Positions 54,923-63,613 of a DNA stretch of 64,000 nt are shown here, one piece after another. The notes below the pieces were generated by a model, which was given only the letters and a program-made list of their open reading frames with translations, did not search any database and was not told the origin of the DNA. The translations under genes were made by a program, and so were the position numbers. The stretch's first letter is position 1. Each line of letters starts with the position of its first letter. Source of the DNA: JBBIND01 sp037444075 (GTDB taxonomy: Bacteria > Acidobacteriota > Terriglobia > Bryobacterales > Bryobacteraceae); the NCBI GenBank assembly GCA_037444075.1, contig JBBIND010000006.1, positions 32,204 through 96,203 of the forward strand, in the 5' to 3' direction.

Positions 54923-55105
54923 TCAGTCCACCACGGCCAACAGATGGGGCACCTTGGCCACCATGCCGCGGAATTCCGGCGTGTTGGGCCGCTCCACAAC
55001 CTGGTTAAGTTTCTTCAGGCCCAGGGCCCGAACGATGACTTTGTGTTTTTCGGGGGCGCAGATCGGACTGCGCACCAGCTTGATCCGGATTTTCTGGTCT
55101 GCCAT
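54923..55105 (-). CDS. rpmD: Ribosomal protein L30
   Basis: 60 residues: IRIKLVRSPICAPEKHKVIV and LGLKKLNQVVERPNTPEFRG. Normal length for bacterial L30. Nine nt after rpsE. Confidence 0.97.
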   Translation of the reverse strand: MADQKIRIKLVRSPICAPEKHKVIVRALGLKKLNQVVERPNTPEFRGMVAKVPHLLAVVD

Positions 55106-55114
55106 GGCGCCTCC

Positions 55115-55633
55115 CTAGCCTATTTTCTCCACCGGGATGCCACGCAGTTCAGCCACTTTGGCGCGGTCGCGCAATTGCTCGAGGGCGTCGATGGTGGCCT
55201 TGACCACGTTGTGCGGATTATGCGAGCCAATCGATTTGGTCACCACGTTGGAGATGCCGACCGCCTGAATCACGGCGCGCACCGGACCGCCGGCGATCAC
55301 GCCGGTGCCTTCCAGCGCCGGCTTGAGCAGCACCTGGCCGCTGCCGAAACGCCCCAGCACGGGATGCATGATGGTGGTTTCCAGCACGTGGATCTTGCGG
55401 AGGTTCTTCTTGGCCGCTTCAATCCCTTTCTTGATGGCGGACGGGACTTCCTTGGCCTTGCCGGTTCCGTACCCGACCACTTTCGCGTCGGGGTCACCCA
55501 CCACGACCAGGGCGGAGAAACTGAGGTTCTTACCGCCTTTCACCACTTTGGTGACGCGGTTGATGGAGACGACCTGCTCCTTCAGGTTCAGGTTTTGCGG
55601 ATCAATCCGCTCTCGCGTGTTTGTCGCTGCCAT
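55115..55633 (-). CDS. rpsE: Ribosomal protein S5
   Basis: 172 residues. RVTKVVKGGKNLSFSALVVV and GTGKAKEVPSAIKKGIEAAK, then GVIAGGPVRAVIQAVGISNV. 30S body protein that helps translational accuracy and mRNA unwinding. Four nt after rplR. Confidence 0.98.
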   Translation of the reverse strand: MAATNTRERIDPQNLNLKEQVVSINRVTKVVKGGKNLSFSALVVVGDPDAKVVGYGTGKAKEVPSAIKKGIEAAKKNLRKIHVLETTIMHPVLGRFGSGQVLLKPALEGTGVIAGGPVRAVIQAVGISNVVTKSIGSHNPHNVVKATIDALEQLRDRAKVAELRGIPVEKIG

Positions 55634-55637
55634 GCGG

Positions 55638-56000
55638 CTAAAACTCCAATCCTGCCTTGCGGGCGCTCTCGGCCAGCGCTTTCACGCGGCCATGGTAATA
55701 GTAGCCTCCGCGATCGAAGACCACCTGTTTGATGCCCTTGGTCTGGGCGCGCTCCCCCAGGAGCCGGCCCACTTCACCGGCTCCGGGGACGCTGCCGCCG
55801 TTCTTGACGCCGCTGTCCTTCTCGGCCGATGAGGCGGAAACCAGTGTCCGCCCTTGCCGGTCGTCGATGATTTGCGCGTAGATGTGCTTCAGGCTGCGGA
55901 ATACGCACAGGCGGGGCCGCTCCTGCGTCCCCTGGAGCTTGCGGCGAATCCGCCGGTGCACGCGCACCCGATGCTTGTTCCGGGAAATCTTCTTAATCAC
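55638..56000 (-). CDS. rplR: Ribosomal protein L18
   Basis: 120 residues. RIRRKLQGTQERPRLCVFRS, then HIYAQIIDDRQGRTLVSASS and VVFDRGGYYYHGRVKALAES. Binds 5S rRNA with L5. It lies 2 nt after rplF. Confidence 0.98.
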   Translation of the reverse strand: MIKKISRNKHRVRVHRRIRRKLQGTQERPRLCVFRSLKHIYAQIIDDRQGRTLVSASSAEKDSGVKNGGSVPGAGEVGRLLGERAQTKGIKQVVFDRGGYYYHGRVKALAESARKAGLEF

Positions 56001-56002
56001 AG

Positions 56003-56539
56003 CTACTTGCCTCCCGCTCCGGCCTTGCCGACCTTCTTACGCAGCACCTCGCCCGTATAGCGGATGCCCTTGTTCTTGTAAGGATCCGGCGGGCGGAGCA
56101 TGCGGATCTTGGCGGCCACCTGGCCCAGCAACTGCCGGTCGTGCCCGCTGAGCACCAGATGCGTTTGCTTGTCGATGCGCAGGTCCACGCCCTCCGGCAA
56201 CAGGAGTTCGATGGGATGCGAATAGCCCAGCGAGAAGGAGGCCACGCGGCCCTTGACGTCGGCCCGGAAGCCGATGCCGACGATATCCAATTCACGGACC
56301 CAGCCTGTGGAGACACCCGTCACGGCGTTGGCCGCCAGCGCGCGCGTCAAACCATGCAACGCCGCCTGCTGGTTGCTGTCCCTCGTAACGCGGAGCGTTT
56401 CGCCGCTCTGCTCGAAATGCACTCCGGCGGGCACGGGCACGGTGAGTTTCCCCTTGGGCCCTTCCACTTCCAAACGGTCCCCGATCGTCACCTTCACGCC
56501 TTTCGGCAGCGGGATCGGTTTCTTTCCAACTCTCGACAT
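56003..56539 (-). CDS. rplF: Ribosomal protein L6
   Basis: 178 residues. SRVGKKPIPLPKGVKVTIGD start, VEGPKGKLTVPVP, and the C-terminal PDPYKNKGIRYTGEVLRKKV with GKAGAGGK. Sits near the sarcin-ricin loop of the 50S subunit. It lies 17 nt after rpsH. Confidence 0.98.
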   Translation of the reverse strand: MSRVGKKPIPLPKGVKVTIGDRLEVEGPKGKLTVPVPAGVHFEQSGETLRVTRDSNQQAALHGLTRALAANAVTGVSTGWVRELDIVGIGFRADVKGRVASFSLGYSHPIELLLPEGVDLRIDKQTHLVLSGHDRQLLGQVAAKIRMLRPPDPYKNKGIRYTGEVLRKKVGKAGAGGK

Positions 56540-56556
56540 CGCTTACTCCATTCCGC

Positions 56557-56955
56557 CTACCAGACCTGGCAGAGAATCTCTCCCCCCACGCCGGACTTGC
56601 GGGCATCCCGCCCGGTCATGACTCCACGCGGGGTAGTCAAAATATTCACGCCAAGTCCGCCGAGCACGCGCGGTATCTTGCTGCCGCCGACGTACACGCG
56701 GCAACCGGGCCGGGACACGCGTTCTATCTTGGAGATCACGGGTACGTTGCCCGGCGACGTGTAACGCAGGTAGATCCGGATGTACTTGCGCGAGCCTTCC
56801 TCAGTCGGCTTGTAGTTGGCAATGTAGCCTTCGTCCTTCAGAATGCGCGCGATCTCCATCTTCAGCCGCGAGGCGGGGATATCCACCTTGAGGTGCCGCG
56901 CCCCCAGGGCGTTGCGGATGCGCGTCAGCATGTCGGCAATGGGATCTGTTGTCAT
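56557..56955 (-). CDS. rpsH: Ribosomal protein S8
   Basis: 132 residues. TDPIADMLTRIRNALGARHL start and the C-terminal LGGLGVNILTTPRGVMTGRD, the S8 signature. Binds the 16S central domain and in E. coli represses the spc operon. A 35-nt gap separates it from rpsN. Confidence 0.98.
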   Translation of the reverse strand: MTTDPIADMLTRIRNALGARHLKVDIPASRLKMEIARILKDEGYIANYKPTEEGSRKYIRIYLRYTSPGNVPVISKIERVSRPGCRVYVGGSKIPRVLGGLGVNILTTPRGVMTGRDARKSGVGGEILCQVW

Positions 56956-56990
56956 AGCTTCCTCAATACTTCATCCACTGAACCGTCGCC

Positions 56991-57176
56991 TTACCAGCTC
57001 GCCTTGGTCACGCCCGGGATTTCCCCGGCCAGCGCCAACTGGCGGAAGCAGATCCGGCACAGATTGAACTTACGCAGATAACCGCGAGGCCGTCCGCAGC
57101 GGAAACAACGGTTCCGGTGCTGGCAGGCGTACTTCGGTTTTCTAAGATCCTTGGCAATCTTGGCTGTAGTTGCCAT
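56991..57176 (-). CDS. rpsN: Ribosomal protein S14, zinc-binding type
   Basis: 61 residues, the short type Z form. Cysteines in CFRCGRPRGYL and CRICFRQLALAGEIPG make a CxxC-CxxC zinc site; ends GVTKASW. 30S head protein. A 35-nt gap follows rplE. Confidence 0.97.
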   Translation of the reverse strand: MATTAKIAKDLRKPKYACQHRNRCFRCGRPRGYLRKFNLCRICFRQLALAGEIPGVTKASW

Positions 57177-57211
57177 ATCCTCCCTCTTCTTCTACCGCCG
57201 ACCCGAGGCGC

Positions 57212-57769
57212 CTAGCGCCCCCCCGCGAACGGCATGCCAAGGTGCTTCAGCAGAGCCAAACCCTCGGCGTCGGTGGACGCCGTGGTCGTGATGCAAATGT
57301 TCATACCCTTGGTCTTGTCCACTTTGTTGTAGTCAATCTCAGGAAAGATCAACTGATCCTTGATACCCAGCGTGTAGTTGCCGCGGCCGTCGAAGGACTT
57401 GGTCGAAACTCCCCGGAAATCGCGCACGCGGGGCAGGGTCACGTTCACCAGGCGATCCAGGAACTCCCACATGCGGTCGCCCCGGAGCGTCACCATGCAA
57501 CCGATCGACATCCCCTCGCGCACCTTGAACGCGGCCACCGACTTGCGCGCCTTGGTGATGACCGGACGCTGCCCGGCAATCAGGCCGAGCTCGTTAACGG
57601 CGGAGTCCATCAGCTTGGGGTTCGACGAAGCTTCACCCAGACCGATGTTGATGCTGATTTTCTCCAGCCTCGGCACGGCCATGATGTTGGGGTAGCTGAA
57701 CTCCTTGGTCAGCGCCGCCACCACCGTTTTCTGATAATGCTCCTTCAATCTTGCCTTCATACCACTCAA
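57212..57769 (-). CDS. rplE: Ribosomal protein L5
   Basis: 185 residues. YPNIMAVPRLEKISINIGLG, AGQRPVITKARKSVAAFKVR and RGVSTKSFDGRGNYTLGIKD. Links 5S rRNA to the central protuberance. It starts right after the rplX stop with no gap. Confidence 0.98.
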   Translation of the reverse strand: MSGMKARLKEHYQKTVVAALTKEFSYPNIMAVPRLEKISINIGLGEASSNPKLMDSAVNELGLIAGQRPVITKARKSVAAFKVREGMSIGCMVTLRGDRMWEFLDRLVNVTLPRVRDFRGVSTKSFDGRGNYTLGIKDQLIFPEIDYNKVDKTKGMNICITTTASTDAEGLALLKHLGMPFAGGR

Positions 57770-58135
57770 CTAGCCTTTCCGCTCCAGAACCTCACCCGTC
57801 TTGCGGCTGACGCGCGTGCGGCGCGCCTTGCCCCCGACGCTCTCCACGCGGACCGCGACGCGGGTCCGGGCGCCCTCGGCGGTCACCAGAGAGACATTGG
57901 AATGATGGATCGGGGCTTCGCGCTCGGCGATGCCGCCCTTGACCTGCTTGGCGGGGTTCGGGCGGGTGTGCCGCTTCACGAGGTTGATGCCCTCCACCAG
58001 CAGCTTGCCGGTCTTGCGGTCCACGCTCAGCACGCGGCCGCTCTTGCCCCGGTCGCGCCCGGCGATGACCTTCACGGAATCGTTCTTCTTGATGCGAATC
58101 TTACGCGGACTCGGCGCGGCTTTCGGACGGGCCAT
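57770..58135 (-). CDS. rplX: Ribosomal protein L24
   Basis: 121 residues. The KOW motif is in KNDSVKVIAGRDRGKSGRVL, followed by VEGINLVKRHTRPNPAKQVK and GGIAEREAPIHHSNVSL. One of the first proteins to bind 23S rRNA. ATG 58135 overlaps the rplN stop by one base (TGATG); the longer in-frame upstream stretch is an rplN shadow. Confidence 0.97.
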   Translation of the reverse strand: MARPKAAPSPRKIRIKKNDSVKVIAGRDRGKSGRVLSVDRKTGKLLVEGINLVKRHTRPNPAKQVKGGIAEREAPIHHSNVSLVTAEGARTRVAVRVESVGGKARRTRVSRKTGEVLERKG

Positions 58136-58503
58136 CAGATCACCTCCGGAGCGAGCGAAACGATCTTCATAAACCGCTTGTCTCGCAGTTCGCGAGCCAC
58201 CGGGCCGAAAACGCGCGTTCCGACCGGCTCGCCATCGTTGTTGATCAGCACCGCAGCGTTGGAATCGAAGCGGATGTAAGTGCCATCCCGCCGCCTGGTT
58301 TCCTTCCGCATCCGGACGATCACGCAGCGGACCACCTTGCCCTTCTTGATGGGCGATTCCGGAGCCGCTTCCTTTACGCTGGCCATGACAATATCGCCCA
58401 GCCCGGCCCGCAGCCCTACGCCGCTGCCCACCGGCAGAATGCAGCGCAACTTGCGGGCGCCGCTGTTGTCGGCTACCTCGAGCATGGTTCGCATTCCGAT
58501 CAT
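58135..58503 (-). CDS. rplN: Ribosomal protein L14
   Basis: 122 residues. MIGMRTMLEVADNSGARKLR start, then VKEAAPESPIKKGKVVRCVI and the end FMKIVSLAPEVI. Located at the subunit interface. A 54-nt gap separates it from rpsQ. Confidence 0.98.
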   Translation of the reverse strand: MIGMRTMLEVADNSGARKLRCILPVGSGVGLRAGLGDIVMASVKEAAPESPIKKGKVVRCVIVRMRKETRRRDGTYIRFDSNAAVLINNDGEPVGTRVFGPVARELRDKRFMKIVSLAPEVI

Positions 58504-58557
58504 AAAAATCTCCTTCGCTCAACCCGGCCGGCCCCGCGGACGTCCCGCGGACCCCGG

Positions 58558-58863
58558 CTAGGCGTTGCTTGCCTCCCCGGACGGCCCCGTCTCCAGTTGC
58601 ACGGCCCGCCGGACAACCTCGCCCAGCGTCCAGCGCTTCAGCCGGCTCAACGGCCGACTCTCAATAATCCGGACCACATCACCCAATTTCGCCGTGGCCT
58701 GCTCGTCGTGCGCGTAGAACTTCTTGCGCTGCGTGATCACCCGGCGGTAGAGCGGGTGCGGCACGCGGCGGGAGACCTCGACCACGATGGTCTTGGCCAT
58801 CTTGGTGGACACCACCGTCCCGACTTTTTCGTTCTTGCGAACGTTGCCCTTCGTCCTCACCAT
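58558..58863 (-). CDS. rpsQ: Ribosomal protein S17
   Basis: 101 residues. KVGTVVSTKMAKTIVVEVSR and YAHDEQATAKLGDVVRIIES identify S17. The C-terminal ~20 residues (VQLETGPSGEASNA) extend the usual length. Three nt after rpmC. Confidence 0.97.
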   Translation of the reverse strand: MVRTKGNVRKNEKVGTVVSTKMAKTIVVEVSRRVPHPLYRRVITQRKKFYAHDEQATAKLGDVVRIIESRPLSRLKRWTLGEVVRRAVQLETGPSGEASNA

Positions 58864-58866
58864 CGC

Positions 58867-59094
58867 CTACTTGCCTTTCTTGCCGGCGGCCTGCGGGGTA
58901 GCCTCGCTCAGCCGGCGCTCCTGCAAAATACCCAGGATGCGCGCGCGGTCCTTGCGCAGCGTCCGGTATTTCTTCAGACCTTCCATCTGTCCCATGCCCA
59001 TCTGGAACTTGAGCCGGAACAACTGTTCGCGGATTTCCCGGAGCTGTGCGTCCAGCTCCTTGTTATCCAGTTCTCTGATCTTCTCTGGTCTCAT
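58867..59094 (-). CDS. rpmC: Ribosomal protein L29
   Basis: 75 residues. RPEKIRELDNKELDAQLREI and LFRLKFQMGMGQME, helical L29. Lies at the polypeptide exit tunnel beside L23 and helps form the SRP docking site. A 33-nt gap follows rplP. Confidence 0.96.
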   Translation of the reverse strand: MRPEKIRELDNKELDAQLREIREQLFRLKFQMGMGQMEGLKKYRTLRKDRARILGILQERRLSEATPQAAGKKGK

Positions 59095-59127
59095 GCTGAC
59101 TTCCTGCTCCGGCAGCCCTCCTGTGTC

Positions 59128-59544
59128 CTATTCATAGGGCAGGCGGGACACCATCTTGCACGGCAACGGCAGCTTTTGAGCGGCCAGCCGCAGCGCCTGG
59201 GCAGCCACGTCCGGAGCAACCCCTTCCATCTCGAAGAGGATCTTGCCCGGGCGTACTACGCACACCCACTGCTCGGGTGCGCCCTTTCCCTTTCCCATAC
59301 GGGTTTCGGCAGGCTTCTTGGTGATCGGCTTGTCCGGGAACAGCCTGATCCACACCTTGCCGCCGCGCTTGATGGCGCGGGAGATGGCGACACGGGCCGC
59401 CTCAATCTGCCGGTCCGTGATCCATCCGCAGCTCATTACCTTCAGACCGTAGTCGCCGAAGGCCAGCGTGGAACCGCGCCAGGCCTTGCCGGCCATGCGC
59501 CCACGCTGCTGCTTGCGGTATTTGACTTTCTTCGGCATCAACAT
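59128..59544 (-). CDS. rplP: Ribosomal protein L16
   Basis: 138 residues. MLMPKKVKYRKQQRGRMAGK start, RAIKRGGKVWIRLFPDKPIT and RMGKGKGAPEQWVCVVRPGK. Central to A-site tRNA positioning. It lies 36 nt after rpsC. Confidence 0.98.
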   Translation of the reverse strand: MLMPKKVKYRKQQRGRMAGKAWRGSTLAFGDYGLKVMSCGWITDRQIEAARVAISRAIKRGGKVWIRLFPDKPITKKPAETRMGKGKGAPEQWVCVVRPGKILFEMEGVAPDVAAQALRLAAQKLPLPCKMVSRLPYE

Positions 59545-59580
59545 GGCGTTGTCTTCTCCGTCGGAATCCTCGTCACCGGC

Positions 59581-60471
59581 CTATTCCTGGCTGCCCGATC
59601 CTTCGGGCTCTTCGCCTGCCGGCGGTTTCTGCGTCGCCTGCTTCCAGCCCAGTTGCGGCGGAGCCAGAGGCGGCGCAATCGGTGTCGGAACGCGCTCGCC
59701 GGCCGGCTCAGGCGGCCTGGCCTGCACGGCGCCCGTGGGTTCCGCCTGCGGCGGGGCGGCAGGTGGACGGCGCTCACGCTCGCGGCGTTCGCGCGGCGGG
59801 CTGCGGCGCGGTTCCGGCTCGGGGCGCAGTCCGCGCAGCGGCGCTCCGTCGAGCACTTCGCCCTTATAGACCCACGTCTTGATTCCGATCACCCCGTAGG
59901 TGGTGTAAGCTTCGCTGAATCCGTATTCCACGTCGGCGCGCAGCGTGTGCAGCGGCAGCTGCCCCTGCAAGTACCACTCGCTGCGGGCGATTTCAGCGCC
60001 GTTCAGCCGGCCCGAAACCCGGACCTTGATCCCCTTGCAGCCGAACCGCAGCGCGCTGTCCACGGCTTTCCGCATGGCGCGGCGGAACGCCACCCGCTTT
60101 TCCAGTTGCATCGCGATGGACTCTGACACCAGTTGCGCGTCCAACTCGGGCTTGTGCACTTCCTGGATGTCGATGAAAACTTCCCGCTTGGTCTTTTGCG
60201 CCAGCTCGGCCTTGAGCTTCTCGATTTCCGCGCCCTTGCGGCCGATGATGATGCCGGGACGCGACGTGAAGATGGTCACCCGCAGCTTGGCGCCCGGGCG
60301 GTCAATCTCGATGGCGCTCACGCCCGCCGCCCGCAGGCGGTCCTTCAGCGACTTCTTGATGTCCAGGTCTTCTTGAAGCAGCTTGGCGTAATCCTGCTTG
60401 GAGAACCAGCGTGACCGCCAGGTCCTGATGGTCCCCAGCCGGAACCCGTATGGATGTACTTTCTGACCCAT
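59581..60471 (-). CDS. rpsC: Ribosomal protein S3 with long proline/arginine-rich tail
   Basis: 296 residues against about 210-240 in most bacteria. KH domain GRKGAEIEKLKAELAQKTKR after VTIFTSRPGIIIGRKG, and the C-terminal domain RRAMRKAVDSALRFGCKGIK to GVIGIKTWVYKGEVL. From about residue 212 it continues with a low-complexity tail: RRSPPRERRERERRPPAAPP, then PPEPAGERVPTPIAPPLAPP. The tail reads in frame to the stop, so it is real unless misassembled. mRNA entry-site protein. Confidence 0.97.
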   Translation of the reverse strand: MGQKVHPYGFRLGTIRTWRSRWFSKQDYAKLLQEDLDIKKSLKDRLRAAGVSAIEIDRPGAKLRVTIFTSRPGIIIGRKGAEIEKLKAELAQKTKREVFIDIQEVHKPELDAQLVSESIAMQLEKRVAFRRAMRKAVDSALRFGCKGIKVRVSGRLNGAEIARSEWYLQGQLPLHTLRADVEYGFSEAYTTYGVIGIKTWVYKGEVLDGAPLRGLRPEPEPRRSPPRERRERERRPPAAPPQAEPTGAVQARPPEPAGERVPTPIAPPLAPPQLGWKQATQKPPAGEEPEGSGSQE

Positions 60472-60473
60472 GG

Positions 60474-60827
60474 CTAGTTACTCCCGTCCTCGTCCGGCGT
60501 CGCCACTTTGACGACCACGTGAGCCATCCTGCGCTGATAGCGGTAGGCGCGGCCCATGGGGGCCGGGCGGATGCGCTTCATCCGGGGCCCTTCATTGACG
60601 TAGGCCTCCACGACCACCAGGTCGTCGACATCGACGTCGCTGGAGCGGTTCTCGGCATTGGCGATGGCTGAACGCAGCACCTTTTCCACCACCGGCGCCA
60701 TGCGCTTGTTGGTCGATCGCAGGATGTTGATCGCATCGCCCGCCTTCTGCCCGCGGATCAGGTCGATCACCAGGCGGGCCTTTTGCGGCGAAACTCGAAT
60801 GTATCTGGCTTCCGCTCTTGCTTGCAT
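60474..60827 (-). CDS. rplV: Ribosomal protein L22
   Basis: 117 residues. ARYIRVSPQKARLVIDLIRG, VVEKVLRSAIANAENRSSDV and RIRPAPMGRAYRYQRRMAHV. Its loop lines the exit tunnel. Two nt before rpsC. Confidence 0.98.
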   Translation of the reverse strand: MQARAEARYIRVSPQKARLVIDLIRGQKAGDAINILRSTNKRMAPVVEKVLRSAIANAENRSSDVDVDDLVVVEAYVNEGPRMKRIRPAPMGRAYRYQRRMAHVVVKVATPDEDGSN

Positions 60828-60853
60828 CAGTTAAACTCCGGCGCGTGTCTCCA

Positions 60854-61135
60854 CTAAGACCGCGAAGACTTGTCCGACTTGGCCGCGTGACCCTTATAGG
60901 TCCGCGTGGGCGAAAACTCGCCCAGTTTGTGGCCCACCATGTTCTCGGTGACATACACCGGGATGAACTTCTTGCCGTTGTGGACAGCAATGGTATAGCC
61001 GACGAACTCCGGCAACACGGTGGAACGCCGCGACCAGGTCCGGATCACTTTGTTCTCGTTTTTGGCCTTCTGCGTTTCCACCTTTTTCACCAGGTGGTCA
61101 TCAGTAAACGGCCCTTTCTTCAGTGAACGCCCCAT
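60854..61135 (-). CDS. rpsS: Ribosomal protein S19
   Basis: 93 residues. RSLKKGPFTDDHLVKKVETQ start, RRSTVLPEFVGYTIAVHNGK and HKLGEFSPTRTYKGH. 30S head protein near S13. A 26-nt gap precedes rplV. Confidence 0.98.
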   Translation of the reverse strand: MGRSLKKGPFTDDHLVKKVETQKAKNENKVIRTWSRRSTVLPEFVGYTIAVHNGKKFIPVYVTENMVGHKLGEFSPTRTYKGHAAKSDKSSRS

Positions 61136-61139
61136 AATC

Positions 61140-61970
61140 CTATCTCTTCTTCGCCTTGCGGCTCACAATGAACTTGTCGGTGCGCTTGTTGTTGCGCGTC
61201 TTGTATCCGCGGGTGGGCACGCCCCACGGCGTCACCGGATGGCGTCCGCCGCTGGTCTTGCCCTCGCCGCCTCCATGCGGATGGTCCACCGGATTCATCG
61301 AGACGCCCCGGTTGTGCGGGCGCCGCCCCAGCCACCGGGTGCGGCCGGCCTTGCCGAGCGAGACGTTTTCGTGGTCGAGGTTACCGACCTGCCCCACGGT
61401 GGCCATGCACTCCACCGGCACGCGCCGCGTTTCGCCGGAGGGCAACTTGATCAACGCGTAAGCGCCTTCCTTGGAAACCAGTTGCGCCTGGCCGCCCGCC
61501 GAGCGAACCATCTGCCCGCCCTTGCCGGGCTTCAGCTCGATGTTGTGCACCATCGTGCCGGCGGGGATCGACTTCAACTGGAGAGCGTTGCCAACCAGAA
61601 TGTCCGCCTCGGGGCCGGACAGCACCGTCTGTCCTACCTTGAGTCCCTGGGGGGCCAGAATATAGCGCTTCTCGCCGTCGGCGTAATTGAGCAGGGCGAT
61701 GTTCGCCGAGCGGTTGGGGTCATACTCGATCGACGCCACCTTGGCAACGATGCCGATCTTGTCCCGCTTGAAATCGATGGTGCGGTATTTGCGCTTGGAG
61801 CCCCCGCCCCGGAACCAGATCGTGATCTGGCCGGAGCTGTTGCGTCCGCCCGTCCGCTGCTTGCCTCGAGTCAGAGACTTTTCCGGCTTGTCGCGGGTGA
61901 TCTCCGTGCGCGTAAGCACGGTTTGAAACCTGCGGGTCGGTGTTGTCGGCCGAAATCCTTTAATGGGCAT
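61140..61970 (-). CDS. rplB: Ribosomal protein L2
   Basis: 276 residues. GRNSSGQITIWFRGGGSKRK, LVSKEGAYALIKLPSGETRR and SMNPVDHPHGGGEGKTSGGR, the last carrying the conserved His near the peptidyl-transferase centre. Needed for subunit joining. Four nt before rpsS. Confidence 0.98.
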   Translation of the reverse strand: MPIKGFRPTTPTRRFQTVLTRTEITRDKPEKSLTRGKQRTGGRNSSGQITIWFRGGGSKRKYRTIDFKRDKIGIVAKVASIEYDPNRSANIALLNYADGEKRYILAPQGLKVGQTVLSGPEADILVGNALQLKSIPAGTMVHNIELKPGKGGQMVRSAGGQAQLVSKEGAYALIKLPSGETRRVPVECMATVGQVGNLDHENVSLGKAGRTRWLGRRPHNRGVSMNPVDHPHGGGEGKTSGGRHPVTPWGVPTRGYKTRNNKRTDKFIVSRKAKKR

Positions 61971-61983
61971 ATGCGTTTCTTCC

Positions 61984-62271
61984 CTAGATGTCGGTGTACT
62001 CCGGCACCTTTTGGCCTTCCTTCAGGCGCACGAAGGCTTTCTTCCAATCCGGGCGGTACCCGGAGAAGCGGCCCCGCCGCCTGAGTTTGCCGGCCTGCGT
62101 GGCCGTCCGGACCGAGTCAACCTTGACTTTGAACAAGCGCTCCACGGCGGCCTTGATTTCCACTTTGTTGGCCCCGGTGGCCACCTCGAAGCAGAGCGTC
62201 CGCTCGCCTTCGCGCTTGGCGACACTCTTCTCCGTGATGATGGGCCTGCGAATTACTTCGTAAATGTTCAT
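61984..62271 (-). CDS. rplW: Ribosomal protein L23
   Basis: 95 residues. YEVIRRPIITEKSVAKREGE, FEVATGANKVEIKAAVERLF and RRRGRFSGYRPDWKKAFVRL. Exit-tunnel protein that docks trigger factor and SRP. ATG 62271 overlaps the rplD stop (ATGA); a longer in-frame reading upstream was rejected as an rplD shadow. Confidence 0.97.
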   Translation of the reverse strand: MNIYEVIRRPIITEKSVAKREGERTLCFEVATGANKVEIKAAVERLFKVKVDSVRTATQAGKLRRRGRFSGYRPDWKKAFVRLKEGQKVPEYTDI

Positions 62272-62894
62272 AGCGCCAGGGCCTCCGAGAACTTCTTGGC
62301 GGCCGCTTCCGACATCAGCACCCGCTGATGGCCCAGCAGGTGGTACGGCGTCACCTCGCGGGAAGCCAGCAGCGTGACCCCCGGCAGGTTGCGCGACCCC
62401 AGCCACAGCTTGTTGTCGTCGGAGTTGTCCACCAGCAGCACGGTCTTGCTCGCGCTGAAGGCGTTCAGAACCGACTGCACCGTTTTCGTCTTGTGGTCAG
62501 GCAGCGTGAAGCTGGAAACTACCTGGAGTTCGCCATCCTGGAGTTTCGCGCTCAGCGCCGCGCGCAACGCTCCAAGCTGCATCTTGCGCGGCAGCTTGTA
62601 GCTGTAGTCACGCGGCGCCGGCCCGTGGACCGTACCACCGTGCCGCCACAGCGGCGACCGGATCGAACCCACACGAGCCCGCCCGGTGCCCTTCTGACGC
62701 CACAGCTTGCGTCCGGCGCCGGAAACCTCACTGCGCGTCTTCACCTTCGCCGTGCCGCTGCGCTGGCAAGCCAGGTAATGCCGCACGGACTCGTAGAGCA
62801 GAGCCTCATTCACCGGCGCGGCGAACACGCTGTCAGCCAGTTCCAGCTGGCCGACCTTTTCATTCTTCAAATCCAATACATCCACCACCGGCAT
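62268..62894 (-). CDS. rplD: Ribosomal protein L4
   Basis: 208 residues. SEVSGAGRKLWRQKGTGRAR and GSIRSPLWRHGGTVHGPAPR, the extended-loop region that reaches the exit tunnel. In E. coli L4 represses the S10 operon. ATG 62894 has AGAGGTG upstream and clears rplC by 4 nt. Confidence 0.98.
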   Translation of the reverse strand: MPVVDVLDLKNEKVGQLELADSVFAAPVNEALLYESVRHYLACQRSGTAKVKTRSEVSGAGRKLWRQKGTGRARVGSIRSPLWRHGGTVHGPAPRDYSYKLPRKMQLGALRAALSAKLQDGELQVVSSFTLPDHKTKTVQSVLNAFSASKTVLLVDNSDDNKLWLGSRNLPGVTLLASREVTPYHLLGHQRVLMSEAAAKKFSEALAL

Positions 62895-62898
62895 ACGT

Positions 62899-63531
62899 TC
62901 ACCTCTTGGACCGGCGGACAATCACGTACCCGCCGTTGGGTCCCGGAACCGCGCCCTTGACGAGCAACAGGTTGTCCTCGGCGTCCACCTGCACCACTTC
63001 CAGGTTGCGCACCGTCACCCTCTGATGTCCCATGCGTCCGGCCATCTTCATGCCCGGGAAAACCCGCGAAGGATAGCTCGAAGCACCGATGGAACCCGGA
63101 GCACGGTGGAACATCGACCCGTGCGTAGCCGGTCCGCCGCGGAAATTATGGCGCTTCACCAGACCGGCAAAACCGCGGCCCTTGCTGATGCCGACCACGT
63201 CCACGCGGTCCGCCGGCTGGAACAGGTCCACCAGCACACGGTCGCCAGGCTTCAGGCCGGATTCGCCGGAGGGCAGCTTGAACTCGCGCAGGTAGCGTAC
63301 CCCCTCCGCGCCCGACTTCTTCAAGTGGCCGGCCTGGGGCTTGTTGATGTGCTTAGGCTTGACATACTCGAGCAAGCCCAACTGGACGGCGTCATAGCCT
63401 TCCGCCGTGGGCGTCTTGCGCTGCACCACGACACAGGGCCCGGCCTTCAACACCGTGACCGGAACCACCTGCCCGTCCGGCCGGAACACCTGCGTCATTC
63501 CGATTTTCTTGCCTAGAATTCCAGGGCTCAT
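62899..63531 (-). CDS. rplC: Ribosomal protein L3
   Basis: 210 residues. GILGKKIGMTQVFRPDGQVV start, GRGFAGLVKRHNFRGGPATH and GSIGASSYPSRVFPGMKMAG. Early 50S assembly protein close to the peptidyl-transferase centre. An 82-nt gap separates it from rpsJ. Confidence 0.98.
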   Translation of the reverse strand: MSPGILGKKIGMTQVFRPDGQVVPVTVLKAGPCVVVQRKTPTAEGYDAVQLGLLEYVKPKHINKPQAGHLKKSGAEGVRYLREFKLPSGESGLKPGDRVLVDLFQPADRVDVVGISKGRGFAGLVKRHNFRGGPATHGSMFHRAPGSIGASSYPSRVFPGMKMAGRMGHQRVTVRNLEVVQVDAEDNLLLVKGAVPGPNGGYVIVRRSKR

Positions 63532-63570
63532 AACATTTCCTTGCCATGCCAGCCTCCGCCCGGCTACGCA

Positions 63571-63584
63571 GCGCCCGAAGGCGC
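63571..63584 (-). other. UUCG-type hairpin between rpsJ and rplC
   Basis: On the minus strand GCGCC-TTCG-GGCGC, a 5-bp stem closed by a stable tetraloop in the 82-nt gap. Too weak to terminate; it may protect or pause the transcript. Confidence 0.35.
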
Positions 63585-63613
63585 CGCCCGCGGCGGCTAC
63601 CGGCGTCTACGCC

